In this document: positions 45,187-56,760 of the stretch, piece by piece | Layout of the letters: every line of letters starts with the position of its first letter | How positions within the stretch are numbered: the first letter of the stretch is position 1 | NCBI GenBank assembly: GCA_902805475.1 | Contig: CADCSX010000012.1 | Span: forward strand, 558,001-622,000 | Reading direction: 5' to 3' | Origin: Entonaema liquescens | Taxonomy: Eukaryota; Ascomycota; Sordariomycetes; Xylariales; Xylariaceae | Length of the DNA stretch: 64,000 nucleotides | Made by a program: the position numbers and the translations under genes | Notes under the pieces: generated by a model | What the model was told of the DNA's origin: nothing | The model's input: only the letters and a program-made list of their open reading frames with translations | Database searches by the model: none

Positions 45187-45742
45187 ATGTTCGGCTACCA
45201 GCCTCGTCGTTACCGTCCTGGTACTCGGGGCTTCTTCCAAGACCCCGAAACTCCACTTCTCCTAGTAAGTCTACAATAAACCTACTTACTCAGCTTGTTC
45301 ATTTCTGACTTGGGATTTCAAACAAATAGGAAGAGGGTTACTTTGACCAGCAGCATGGAACCCGCCAGGCTCTCCAGTTGCTTGTGATAAAGCTAGACCA
45401 AGTCACCCAGATCCTAACCACTCTGCCGTCAAACAACGACACTACGTCTGACATCTCAATGATCGACAACAAACTGAAGAACATTGTCCACGATTGCCAT
45501 GAGATCCGCCGCTTGGTGGAGTGGGATTATCACGTTCGCCGAGGAATATCCTTCGGGGAACACGGGATCGCTCCGGTTCATACCCCTTATGTAAGTACCA
45601 ACAATAGCCATTCACGAGGGTATAAACTAATTGAACCTAGCGGGACATTAAAACAATCGTGATCATGTCTCTCATCATGTTCCCCATTACCATGTATCCC
45701 ATCACCATGTATATCGCTTCTCTGTTCGGTCGCGCTTTTTAA
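45187..45742 (+). CDS. Small unknown protein with C-terminal membrane anchor (A)
   Basis: Exons 45187-45264, 45330-45590, 45641-45742; 146 aa; both coding introns are phase 0. Starts MFGYQPRRYRPGTRGFFQDP. The middle is a helical, charged region (KLDQVTQILTTL, DNKLKNIVHDCHEIRRLVEW). The last exon encodes RDIKTIVIMSLIMFPITMYP... and a hydrophobic tail ending GRAF, a likely single or hairpin membrane segment (~119-142). The ATG directly follows a TTAG acceptor, so there is a 5' UTR intron. Architecture resembles the next gene (46746-47728). No family is recognised. Confidence 0.65.
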
Positions 45743-46745
45743 TCGACAGAGATCGAGACATCTTACCGGGCTTAGGTATATCTAGAGGATAAGGTTGAGG
45801 AGGATATGGTAGATACTTGAGGCCTAAGGGCGCTGACTAGGGCCACAATATCACTTCGTTACCTAACAGCTTTTCTTAATTGTATTCTGGGCCTTAACTT
45901 CCTCTCCTTCTCGTAATGATATAGTAATGGATAGGGTGGCTTATCCTTGCAATTCTACCTACCTTATATCGTATTTTAATCCATTATAACTAATCACTTT
46001 ATTGAGATTGTGTGTACGTAAATTGGGATGGTAACCGTTACGATACGGCCTTCGAGTTACGGGTATGCTGTCCTTGAGGTACGTTAGAGTTCACGCAGTT
46101 ACATTTGTTGAGTTCCAACAACAGATATGGAGGTGTATAAAATAGTTCCCCTGGCAATGCCCCAAGAGGCAGAATTTTACGAGAGTTCCCGTTGTCACGG
46201 CTTCGCAAGTTCGGAGTTTACTAAATTCCATAAAATCAATGATGGTAGATGTGGTTACCGCCTTAAGGTACGTATATACCTGTCAACCAGCCGGTTCATG
46301 CACTTTAATAATTTCATGGAGACCTGCCACCTGCTTACAGGCCTTCTAGCACAAAGTACATGTATGGTAGCTACCTGAGGCACTTCGAAAATCGTAAATT
46401 TACAACTCACGGGGTGAAGAGGGGCGGGCCGCAAAGCGATAGGCACAACTTTGCAGGTCCGCTAGGAGGGTTGTCAACTTTTCAGGAATCCTAGAAATGT
46501 ATATAAACCTCGCCTTTCCCCCACATCCTTCCACTTTTCATTCGCACATCAACATCAACACCTTATCCGCAATTGTCAAATCTTTATTTAAACTTCAAAC
46601 TGATCAACAATAACAGCTTGATAATTACAACCATCATCTATTTCAATCACTAACGCAACCTTCAAAGGCCTATCGTAAGTAATCCCCTGAGGTAACCTCC
46701 TTTCATAATAAACAACATCTAGTTAACCCATCAATATATTAGACA
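45743..46745. other. Intergenic region and 5' UTR of next gene
   Basis: From ~46510 a CA/CT-rich leader with donor CCTATC|GTAAGT at 46675 and acceptor TATTAG at 46742 defines a 68-bp 5' UTR intron ending three bases before the next ATG. No supported ORF (an 83-aa ORF at 46127 has no features). Confidence 0.55.
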
Positions 46746-47728
46746 ATGCCTGGAATGTCATCACTCCCGTGTAATATCGAGGGTATTGAACCCATCAGCA
46801 TGGATACAATCATGGTAAGTATATATACATTTATAACTACTTTGGACACTTGTAGCGTGTGTCTATGACGATTACCTCTCCCTTTAAGCATCATAGGTGC
46901 TTGAATGATGAGTAATAGCTATCCAACATACTAAGCTGAGCTACACTTATGATCTGTTGAAGTGCTTCAGAGATCAAGCCCTTGGCTAGTTTCGATGATT
47001 CTCATTGCAAGCACAACTGGCTTGCCCGTTGTCAAGTGTAGACACGAAGCCCCACAGAGAACAATTCGAGATTCCATATTCCAGTAACTTCTATCTTCAC
47101 AATTCTACCTACTGACAGAGTCGAAAAAACTATAGGCGTCGTTGGAAGATCTCAAAGACAAAATGCTCCGCTGTAGCCAGAAAGATCGCGATGTACGGCT
47201 TTTCCACGATAACGACACAGAAACCCTCGAGTTCTTCACAGACTTCATCAGCTACACTCGGGAGGCCATGGATATCCATTCCAAGATGCTGGGGCACTTC
47301 CAGACCCGCATCCAACATCGGACTCCCGTTGTCATGGGAGATCACATGGGCGTCATAACCAGTCAGGTGAAGACTGCAAAAGAGGACATCGAAAAGGCTG
47401 TACGAACTGCATTGCTAGTTCAGGTACGTTTGAGCCGTCTGAAGAGGGAACATTTTTGGCGTGTCCGGGAACGTCCGGAACGTCACCAACGCGCCACTAC
47501 GAAGGCTCCTGACCGTCGACCTGGAAGCCCTTCGATTAAACCAAAAGAAAAGGCTGAAGAGCCAACGAAGAAGCCGGTCATGAATGATACCAACTTCGTA
47601 AGTATCCTAGTTGGCCTTTTTTTGCGTTAATACCTATACTAATATATTGCGTCTAGGTGTATCTGGTTGTCATTGTTGCCATCTTGGTTTTCCTTGACAT
47701 GGCCTATCACGGTATCCTCCTCACCTAA
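46746..47728 (+). CDS. Small unknown protein with C-terminal membrane anchor (B)
   Basis: Exons 46746-46814, 47136-47597, 47657-47728; 200 aa; both coding introns are phase 0. A short N-terminal exon (MPGMSSLPCNIEGIEP) precedes a long helical region (ASLEDLKDKMLRCSQK, VITSQVKTAKEDIEKAVRT). A basic Lys/Pro linker follows (RRPGSPSIKPKEKAEEPTKK). The final exon encodes only the membrane segment and end (VYLVVIVAILVFLDMAY...GILLT). This predicts a tail-anchored protein with a cytosolic helical domain. An alternative donor (CAG|GTACGT, 47424) could remove the basic linker. Family unknown. Confidence 0.65.
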
Positions 47729-48295
47729 CTAATAGAGGAAACATGAAGGGTGTTTCGATATTATGATAGTACGGAGGGCCACGCAATTGAGATACGATCC
47801 TCGTTTACGAATGTTTACGGGGTTGGTCTGGCGCCTAGGTACTGGGTTATTAGTTAGGCGATACGGTGGCTCTATTTCAGTACTATAGTTGTCCCACACG
47901 CCATAGATGCGAATAAGGGCATTTGGGTGTAAATACATCATTAGGTAGTTTTGCACGCCCACTAGACGTTAACGAATTCATCCTCGATTCCTCATCATAT
48001 CTATAGGGTCATACTTATAAGTAGTAATTGTACCTCAATTTGAGAGGTAGTGATGCCTTACGTAATTATATTAAGCTTATTGGCGGAAGACATAATATAT
48101 GGGGAAGTAGTGGGTCCATTATCAATTGCCTTGCGTCCCACTTAAAGGTTAGTACAAGGTAATATGTACACTATGTGCAAGTGTAAACTTCAACATTAAT
48201 AAAGCAAATACAACAAATATTTAACAGTTAGGAACATTTCAGTCCACACGAATCCGAATATAGATCAACAGATTTTATATCTAAGGCTGAAAAAG
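47729..48295. other. Intergenic region
   Basis: AT-rich promoter side of cactin; no supported ORF. Confidence 0.55.
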
Positions 48296-50112
48296 ATGGA
48301 TCCTGGACGACGTGCTATGATTTATGGCCGTAAGTCACCCCCTCGCCGCGACATCACATCTCCTAGACGAGATCTCAATAATAGAATCACCAAGTCATCA
48401 CGGCCCACCCAGAACAAACCGACCACTTCCACCACACAAAACTGGCTCAGTCAAGATGAGCAGTCTCAACAGTTCGTCGCCGACGAGGACAAGTTCGTCC
48501 TAAAGCAAGCCAAGAAGAAAGCAGATATCCGAGTGAGGGAGGGACGAGCGAAACCTATCGATCTCTTAGCATTTAATCTACGCTATATCGACACGGACCG
48601 CGATGTATTCGACGATGATGAAGCCGATATCGATATTGACGTGCCTGCACCCGGTGCCATTATAGAAGGGTTAAAAGAGTCAGCGCTTGAGGAACTCGAT
48701 GCTGATATTACGCCGTACCTTACATTGGAAACGAACCAGAGGAATCGAGAATACTGGAAAGCGTTGCAAACGCTCTGCACCGATAGAAGACAGCGACTCA
48801 AGCCCATGGGTCCTGAGGAACGCGTTGTCAATTCTGTTAGCGCCGATGTAGACAAAATACTCGGCCCGAAGAATCTCGAACAGTTAGAAAAGCTAGAAGG
48901 CCAGATGCAGGCTAAGCTACGTTCGGACGAGGTTATGGACACAGATTACTGGGAACAACTACTCAAGAGCTTGCAAATTTTCAAAGCAAAAGCTAAGCTT
49001 AAGAAGATCTGCGAGGAAATCAGAGAGAGTAGGATAAAATTATTGGAAGACAAGAATCCCGAAAAGGCAAAGGAGCTCGCTGACTCACAATCATCCGGAG
49101 GTAGCGCTCATGCCGGATCAAAGGATGTAGCAACAACTTCTGCTCCAAAGTCAAAGCCTAATACGGCTCTTGTCTCCACAGCTAGTAGCTCGACTAATGC
49201 GCCGCCTCCCGGTACGGCTAGATTCGCGACGAGCGGCAACGAAGACTTCTCCCAAGCTACAAAGGCTCTGTACGAGCGAGAGGTTGCACGCGGGATTAGC
49301 GAAAATGAAGAAATATTCACAGCGGAAGAGACGGTCCCAAGCGCGGCGAAACCGCAGTGGGCGGATAAATACAGGCCTCGTAAACCGCGTTATTTCAATC
49401 GTGTACAGATGGGATATGAGTGGAACAAGTACAATCAGACACATTACGACCACGACAACCCGCCCCCGAAAGTTGTTCAGGGTTATAAATTCAACATATT
49501 TTACCCTGACCTGATCGACAAGACGAAAGCGCCCACATTCAAGATCATTCGTGAACACGGAAGGAGAAGGGGCGAGTCTTTCGCTCCAGCAGGGGAAGAA
49601 GATACTTGCTTGATTCGTTTCATCGCCGGTCCACCCTACGAGGATATCGCCTTCCGTATCGTCGATCGAGAATGGGATTATAGCGCAAAGAAGGACCGTG
49701 GATTCAAAAGCAGCTTCGACAAGGTATGTCTCAACTTTCTAGTATCTAGGCTTGCAGTGTTGTGTCTATATGATGTAGTTAGGAAGCGTCGAACCATGAT
49801 AGCTGGGCTTTCAGGGATAGCAAACACCGATATTATCCCTGGATTCTATCTAGCAGCCTCTGTCATGCTGATTCTAAGCTACATGTATCGTAGTCGCTTT
49901 GCGTGTGATTCTGGGATTTACTTCTTTGAATCTCATGAAAATTTCCACCCCCTTCTGTTCTCGAACTACCGTTAGAATATGGTCGTATCTAATTTTTTGT
50001 GTTTACAGGGAATTCTGCAACTTCATTTCCAATTCAAAAAGGTGAGTTTATCTATGGTTGCTGAGAACATGATGAATACTGACGTGTCACATAGATCTAC
50101 TACCGAAAGTAA
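48296..50112 (+). CDS. Cactin, spliceosome-associated protein
   Basis: Exons 48296-49723, 50009-50041, 50095-50112; 492 aa. The mid-region (VREGRAKPIDLLAFNLRYID, ITPYLTLETNQRNREYWKAL) matches the cactin middle domain. The C-terminal cactin domain (~360-492) has KPRYFNRVQMGYEWNKYNQT, PPPKVVQGYKFNIFYPDLID and CLIRFIAGPPYEDIAFRIVD. Two tiny last exons give GILQLHFQFKKIYYRK, the expected family end. Reading through the first intron would replace this end with unrelated residues. Cactin binds the spliceosome and is needed for faithful splicing in fission yeast and animals. At 492 aa it is somewhat short but keeps both domains. Confidence 0.94.
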
Positions 50113-52720
50113 AGAAACCAAGCCACGATTTGCCGACATATTTTCAGACAAACGCAAGCGATTCTACGTCCGTCAGCCACTATGCAGTGTTGGTTTGTAT
50201 CAATTACCTACTCATATCAAGAGGATGGTATTTGGTATTATGAGATAGGGACGGTATTGGCAAGTAATTTGCAAAGAATTATTGCATCGTGGAGGTGCAT
50301 CGGAGAAGTGCGAATCACCTTAGTCTTGGTGGCACGACGTACGGAGAGCTACCTTAACTCATCAGCCTGCATTATAGGAGACTACGGTTGGAAGAGGGAT
50401 TTCTGTTCAAGGGGGGGTTATCAGAATTATATTAATGATGATGATATGGAGCTTTGGCCTATTGTGAAGTTAATATTTATCACCGTGAGCATATTCTATT
50501 GGCTGCTAAGTTTAGAGTGAATGTACGGTGAATTTTAAGTGAACTTGAGAAATTGATTTGAGTGTCTTCTTGTTGACCTAACCATTACCTATCTATCTAC
50601 AACCAAGGTCTCTGTAGAATGGACATAGTCTTATATTCTTCCTTATCTAAGAAACATGAGAGAGAATCCTTGCAAATTCGAAGCTTCGATCGAGATTCTA
50701 GAAGGGGTCGTTGTAATGACTTGCATGCGGCAGAAAGGGCTGGGATCTTTTGAGACCAGTTTCAGGTCCATTTTAGTAAGGCTGCGAAAGGCGATCCCGC
50801 CGGAGACAGCGAGAATCAAATAAATGATTGGTTCTATTTGGCGAATTTGCGAATATTTTACTCAGAATGCAAGTATCCGGACGCGGGAAGAATGCCCTAA
50901 TTCCGCTGCTATGCCGCGCACAGTATGTGTCATGTCTTGGTGGGCAGCTTGCGTTGCCGCTTATACAATAGTATTGTTAAGAAGTTGATTAATAAATTAG
51001 CGGGTTCTAGTTTCTTTTCTCTTATTCCCCTTTTCTGTACTTCATGACAAGATCAACCAGAATTCCGTGTTGTTTTGTCGAGTTGGATTCTGCAAATTAT
51101 AATATCTATAAGATAACATCTACTCTAGTTATATGTGTCATAGATTGTTTAACTGATCAATGCCCCCTAATGCGCAATAAATTGCCCGATAGCCACGCCC
51201 TGAACGACCTCTGCCTTAGACACACGAAACACAATTCCGTTTGCACAAGGAGAAACACTACATGCAGGTAAATATATGCATGTATATGTACAGGAAGCAC
51301 ACCAGCATACAGAGCAGGCACACATAAGTGCTGACGCAGAGAGATGCGGCTATATAATATACAAATACGCGATTGTACAATACAATAGGTATAGAGAAAT
51401 GCTTGGGATACATGCCGACGGCACTTACTTGCCACAAAGTCTTCAACTTTCTGATCAAGCTAAGTCCTAACTAATGCAAAGAAGACGAAGAGGGGGAAGG
51501 AATAATAATAATAATAATAAGTATCAATTTGAAGACAAGTTTCCCTGGTTTACCAGCGAGAAGGGTAAGTCGGTGCGTTGGCAGGTTACATATCAATCTT
51601 GGATACCTAGTATTGCCATCATCTGTCCACAATAGCTCAGTGTTGTGGGAGTGCAGAGTGCAGAGTGCCCTTGACCGGCGCCCCATTTTGGTATATGCCA
51701 TATTTTTTTGATCAGCTACCCAGCTGGTTCTAGCTCCAAAGACATTTTTCTGCAGAAATTTATTTAGCACTCATTCTACCAGCAGACAGAGAGCACCTGA
51801 ACAGTTTACACCGTTAGGACCCACCCACGTCACTGGTCCTTTTGCATTGGCCAGCTCAACTTTGAGCTAGGGACCTTGTGAGCTCTCACCTTCCTTGTCG
51901 ACGAGCTAGTATTCGGTACGTACTCCTTTTCCTAGATTAGAAGGGACTACCAGGGGTCATTCAACTCATCTCTACCTCCTCTCTACTTGCCTTCGGATGC
52001 AAGTACCAACTTGCATAGGTACTACAGTACATGTCCTGGGTAACCAGCCAGGTGCCACCGTTTTACTACCTACATGTAGGTAAGTAGATTTATCTGTAGC
52101 TACTGGGATTCTAGATGGGTCCTCCATTAAGTACATGTACTCTTAATCTCATGTTGATGAGATAGGTACGATCCACATCCCCAGAGCACCCAGACCACCT
52201 TCCTTCTAGTTAATACCGTACCTTATTTACGTACCTTCTGTCTCTTCGTACTGTATCTACCTCTATACATGTACGTTGGGCATGTACCAGCTTTTGCTAA
52301 TATTCCACCCTCGTCTAACACAAGGTTCTCATACTTCATACAACCTCCATATTACAACTTCCATACATCCTTCTTCCAACTCGTCTACATAACAAGAAAA
52401 CTCAACACCAACCTTGGGATTTGCCTACACACATACTTACACACTTTCTAAGGTCCTCACTCGAATACATATCTTCCCTACTTACCTCTTCCATCTCTCC
52501 ATCTACATCTTATTCCCTTCTCTTGCCTCTTCATTACTATTCTCCTTACATCTTTTATACTCAAGTTTGTAACCCATTAAGAGAGCATACATACATCCGA
52601 CGCATCTTCGCATCTATAACAACATCTTCCGCTTTGACTTGCTTCTCGTCTAAGTTGATTATCATCGCATCGTGAGCTGGGCCTGACTCCTTTAGTCAAC
52701 AACGTTTTGGGCTCGCCGGA
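50113..52720. other. Long intergenic region with forkhead gene leader
   Basis: No supported gene. An (AAT)n tract lies at 51501-51520. From ~52200 the DNA is strongly pyrimidine-rich on plus, typical of a fungal promoter and 5' leader. It contains ATG-started frames at 52269-52451 and 52421-52675 that could be upstream ORFs if transcription starts before them. Confidence 0.5.
51501..51520. repeat. (AAT)n microsatellite
   Basis: About seven tandem AAT units. Confidence 0.9.
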
Positions 52721-54576
52721 ATGCAGCAAAGGTTCCCTGACGGCTTGCCCGTCAACTGTATACCGTCTTGCAACCCGGCGACTAACCAAAGACGAAACTG
52801 CGCAACACAATCAACGGGCAACTCGACAGACCTTCCTAGCGTGGACTCCTACTATATTCCCTCTCCGGCTGCACAGGTTACGGAAGTAGGTCACCAAGCC
52901 CAAGCACCACCCCCATCATCGGCTTTGTATTCTATGACAATCAATACATCCATTCCAACGTACCAAGGCTCCCAGCTCCGCTCAGCAAGTTCTTCGCCAC
53001 CAGGTGGATGGCCTACTCCGCCTTCTACCACCTGTGAAGAGGATTTCGACAATTATTCCTATCAAGGCTCGCCTACAAGCGGTAGTCGTGGTATCCCGCC
53101 TCTTATTCCTTGCTCAGGACAATCTTCTAGTGCCAGTCCAAGGAGCTGGTCACCGCAGGAGGCCCAACACATCAACATCCACCAGACATTTTTCAAGGAC
53201 TCAGACCCCATGTCTGCTTATCACTTCAGAAGCTGCCCCCAGTTGCAACATGAGCAACAGCTTCATTCTCAGATGGCAGCTTCTGCGTATGAAGCTTCCA
53301 ATTTCTCTTCAGCCAACTTAACAACAAGTGCTATGCCACAACCAGAGCCGCTGTCTACTTCACATGGCCATCTGGAATCTAACCCGGCAACAATAGTCCA
53401 AGGTGAATCGCCCCAGGCGGAACACGGGCTTGACACATCGTACAACTCCTATGGTCAGGATGAAACCGAGCAAGAAGCCGGTCAAGGACTTGAAGAGAAC
53501 GACCAAGAGTCGGAGAAAGCAGATGGTCCATATGCGCAATTAATACATCAGGCTTTTATGAGCCGGCGCACACGCGCAATGACACTACAAGAGATCTATC
53601 AGTGGTTCCGCGAGAATACAGACAAGGAAAAGACAGACAAGGGGAACAAGCGGAATGGGTGGCAGAATAGTATTCGGCATAATCTCAGCATGAACCATGT
53701 AAGTCTTTTCGATCTGTTGACATAATCTTACGTCTGCATATGGACTATCTAGGTATTCATGCTTTTGGTAAAAATACTGTTGATAATTTAACTTGCTAGC
53801 TGGATTTGTGACTAACCTGCCATTTCAACATAAAAGGCTTTTGTCAGACGCGAACGAAAAGCGAGTTCCGATGACCCTCTAAATGGGTCAGGAGAGGCCA
53901 AAAAGATATCACAATGGGTTCTAGAGGAATGGGCCGTAAACGGCGTACAGAGTACTACGCGCTACCGCAGTAAGGGAACTTCGAATCGCCGTTCCAAATC
54001 TAGGAGCTCTTCACGGACGAACGCCCATGCTTCAGCAAGAGCAATGTCCGGTCGCAAGGGCGGGAAGAAGGCGGCAGCAAGCAAGCGGGCAATTCTAGGC
54101 CGACAAAATGCCAGCTCTATATTTACTCCTAGCAACAACGGCAGCAATATTCACGGACAAATGCAGAATGTTGTCTACGAGGGGATGCATTATTCCCTTC
54201 CCAGCCACCTTCCTGCCCATACAAGAGGTGAACCGATAACACCCCCGATCCCAGTCATGAAAGCATGATGTTAGCGTCGAATACAATGCAATCAATGGTG
54301 TTGCCGACAAATAACGCAAGCCACGAATTCTCCTTTGCGTCTAACGTTCCCCAGTATAACCAAACTGGTCATCACAACATGTACGCCATTGAAAATGTTA
54401 CGGGACTATTCCAAGGCCACCACGCAGCCATCAACGTGCAGGGAAGCCAAGCACTATCCTCAACTATGCATCCAGACTTCAACCCCTTGTTTGAAGACCC
54501 AGAGGAAAGCCGCAACAATAGGCTTTCGATGCCTTATTGGAATCAGTCGGGGGCAGGTAGTCAGTTCCACGCGTAA
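52721..54576 (+). CDS. Forkhead (winged-helix) transcription factor
   Basis: Exons 52721-53698, 53837-54227, 54275-54576; 556 aa. The N-terminal ~265 residues are Ser/Pro/Gln-rich. The forkhead domain spans ~269-370: PYAQLIHQAFMSRRTRAMTL, LQEIYQWFRENTDKEK, NGWQNSIRHNLSMNHAFVRR (the last assembled over intron 1) and KKISQWVLEEW. A basic Ser/Arg/Lys region follows (RSKGTSNRRSKSRSSSR, RKGGKKAAASKR). A 48-bp intron (GTGAAC...GTTAG) is inferred at 54228-54274, because without it the frame stops at VMKA while a well-formed frame continues to SGAGSQFHA at 54576. No FHA domain is visible, so it is not an Fkh1/Fkh2-type protein with FHA. DNA-binding, nuclear. Confidence 0.88.
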
Positions 54577-56591
54577 TTACGCTAGTTGCAACGACAGCCT
54601 TTAGTTCTGGAATTAGTGTCCGCAACTTTTACATTGGAGAGCTGATCGTTTATCCCAAGGGAAGGGGAGAGAAAGAAAGAAAAATGAAGTTGAACTGGGA
54701 TAGGGTTTGGAGATATGGACCAACCCTTGTTTTTTTTTTGGCGCGGAAAAAGCAAATGTTCTCGGGCTCAACGCCACAACCTCGTTATCTTGTTAGAGGT
54801 CACTTAGTGCCGTTTATCATACGTGGAGAGAAAGGAGTTGCTTCTACAACCTGGCCTGGAGAATGACACATCACTACGAACAATGCCTACAAGTCTGGGT
54901 TGGTATACAATTGTCGCAAATGCGAATGCGAATGACAATCCGAAATGTCCCTAATTGCGCCTCTACGAGCTCTTGAGCCCAATTGTCCCCAACCATTACG
55001 AGACTTGGCAAACGATACAGACCGGCCTTCCGCATGATCGGCACACATTTCGGGTACCGGGAAAATCATGCTCGGAACTTGGCATGATGCGGACGATTTA
55101 TAGTATGAGGATGATACTATTACACAAAATTTATCCATCAGGTAGAAGGTTGTATTTTAAAGGGTCACAAATTACCTTTTTACCTTCTTATCTATTTCCC
55201 TTCTTTCTGAACGCCTCTTGCCATAGGATCGTTGGCATATGTTTATATCATTTGCGATGTTTTTTTTTCATTATTTTCGTTGAATACCTCATTGCGTTCC
55301 TTTCCCACTCATCTTTGTACACCACAAGGACACATTTTTACCCTCACGATTCATGTTTCTGCATGAGAGCATGAGACGTCAGGGCGGGAGGCAGCCGTCT
55401 CAAAAATATTTTCCATGAAATACCTAGAGGGATGCGCGGTGTTAAGGGGCTGGGCGACTGGAACGCGAATACCACAAGTCAATTACTTTCACGACCTCGA
55501 GATTCTTTACGATAGGCTGTGATCAGTTCTCAACATTTCATCGCCCAAAAGGCTTAGGGCATGGTCCAAGGGACGCCATTTCAGAGGGCAGACGAGGAAT
55601 ATCTGTCGCGTTGCGTTGTATTAGGACTGGTAGCGTAAGCACGGTGCATTAAGCGCTGAGCCACGTAGACCAATCTATGCTGGTTATGGAAAGGGAAGGG
55701 GGATGGTAGGATGGGAGGTACATAGTGCCAAAGTGCGTGTGCCTATTCCATATCTTTGTACTACCTAGATTTAGTACGCGACAGTACTCCAACAATTCCA
55801 AGCCACTTGAGTTTCTATTTTGAAGCCATCTTTCGTGTGTCCGGACTTTTATTTATTTATTTCTGCATAATCTACCGTACAGGTACGGTGTCTCACATCA
55901 TTGGCCAGCGGGTGGGCAGCCCGCCTAAATTAGGTTAAGTGGCTCCTCCCTTACCCAGACTGCCGGGTCCGAGATCGACGGCGTTGGTGAGGGGGTGCCG
56001 ACCTCAGACCGTTCTTCATACCTGGTCCCGGTTCCACTCTTGATTTCTACCAGGTTAAATTTAAGCCAGGGCTTAACCCGCTTTTGATTGAAATTCCCAC
56101 CCTAGACAGTTTAATTTTGGGCGAGGGGGGCAGGTTTCCATAAACGACACGGTAGGGATATCCTCGCTGCTGGCCCTCGGCACCGGAGGCTTAGTGTAGG
56201 TACCTATGTGCGTATGTATATGTATTCATTGAACAATGGTATTGTAATTGTTCGCGAAACTAACGAATGCATTGTTTGAGCAAAGTGGATAAACTACCTA
56301 AGCTGTAGAGGGTTGAGATTGTCTATCTACCTACCTACCTGCCGTTCAAGTGTTTGATTTGTGGGGTGATGATGGATTTGGATAGGGGGGGGTTACGGAC
56401 GTGGTATTATGATTATGATACTCATAGGTTATTTACCGAATATCACGGAAGAAGAGATACCATGGCAGCGCTAAATCATCTCAAGAACGAGTAGAATACT
56501 ATTTTAGGTAGAAGACTTGCTGCTGTTCGCGCTTAAGGCTTATTACTTCGCACGAAACCAGTAAGTAGCTCGCGAAGACAGATGAGCAGTG

Positions 56592-56616
56592 TGGTATGGC
56601 ATGGTATGGTATGGTA
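56592..56616. repeat. Short ATGGT-type tandem repeat
   Basis: GGTATGGCATGGTATGGTAT and following bases form imperfect 5-bp units. Confidence 0.75.
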
Positions 56617-56720
56617 AACGGTGAATGATTTACGCTCCCAGCGCCAGAGCCAGCCACGGCGCTAGGCGCGTGTAATGGGCTGAAACAGCGAACGATTCCC
56701 GAGGAGAGTCTGCCGTGTGG

Positions 56721-56760
56721 TGATTATTATGATTATGATGATTATGATGATTATTATTAA
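56721..56760. repeat. TGATTA/TTA-type microsatellite
   Basis: Imperfect repeats of GATTAT and GAT units over 40 bp. Confidence 0.8.

Noticed and set aside
46127..46378. 83-aa ORF MEVYKIVPLAMPQ
   Set aside because: Lies upstream of the next gene, no features and no splice context.
49724..49975. Read-through extension of the cactin ORF
   Set aside because: It runs into an intron; splicing restores the conserved GILQLHFQFKKIYYRK end.
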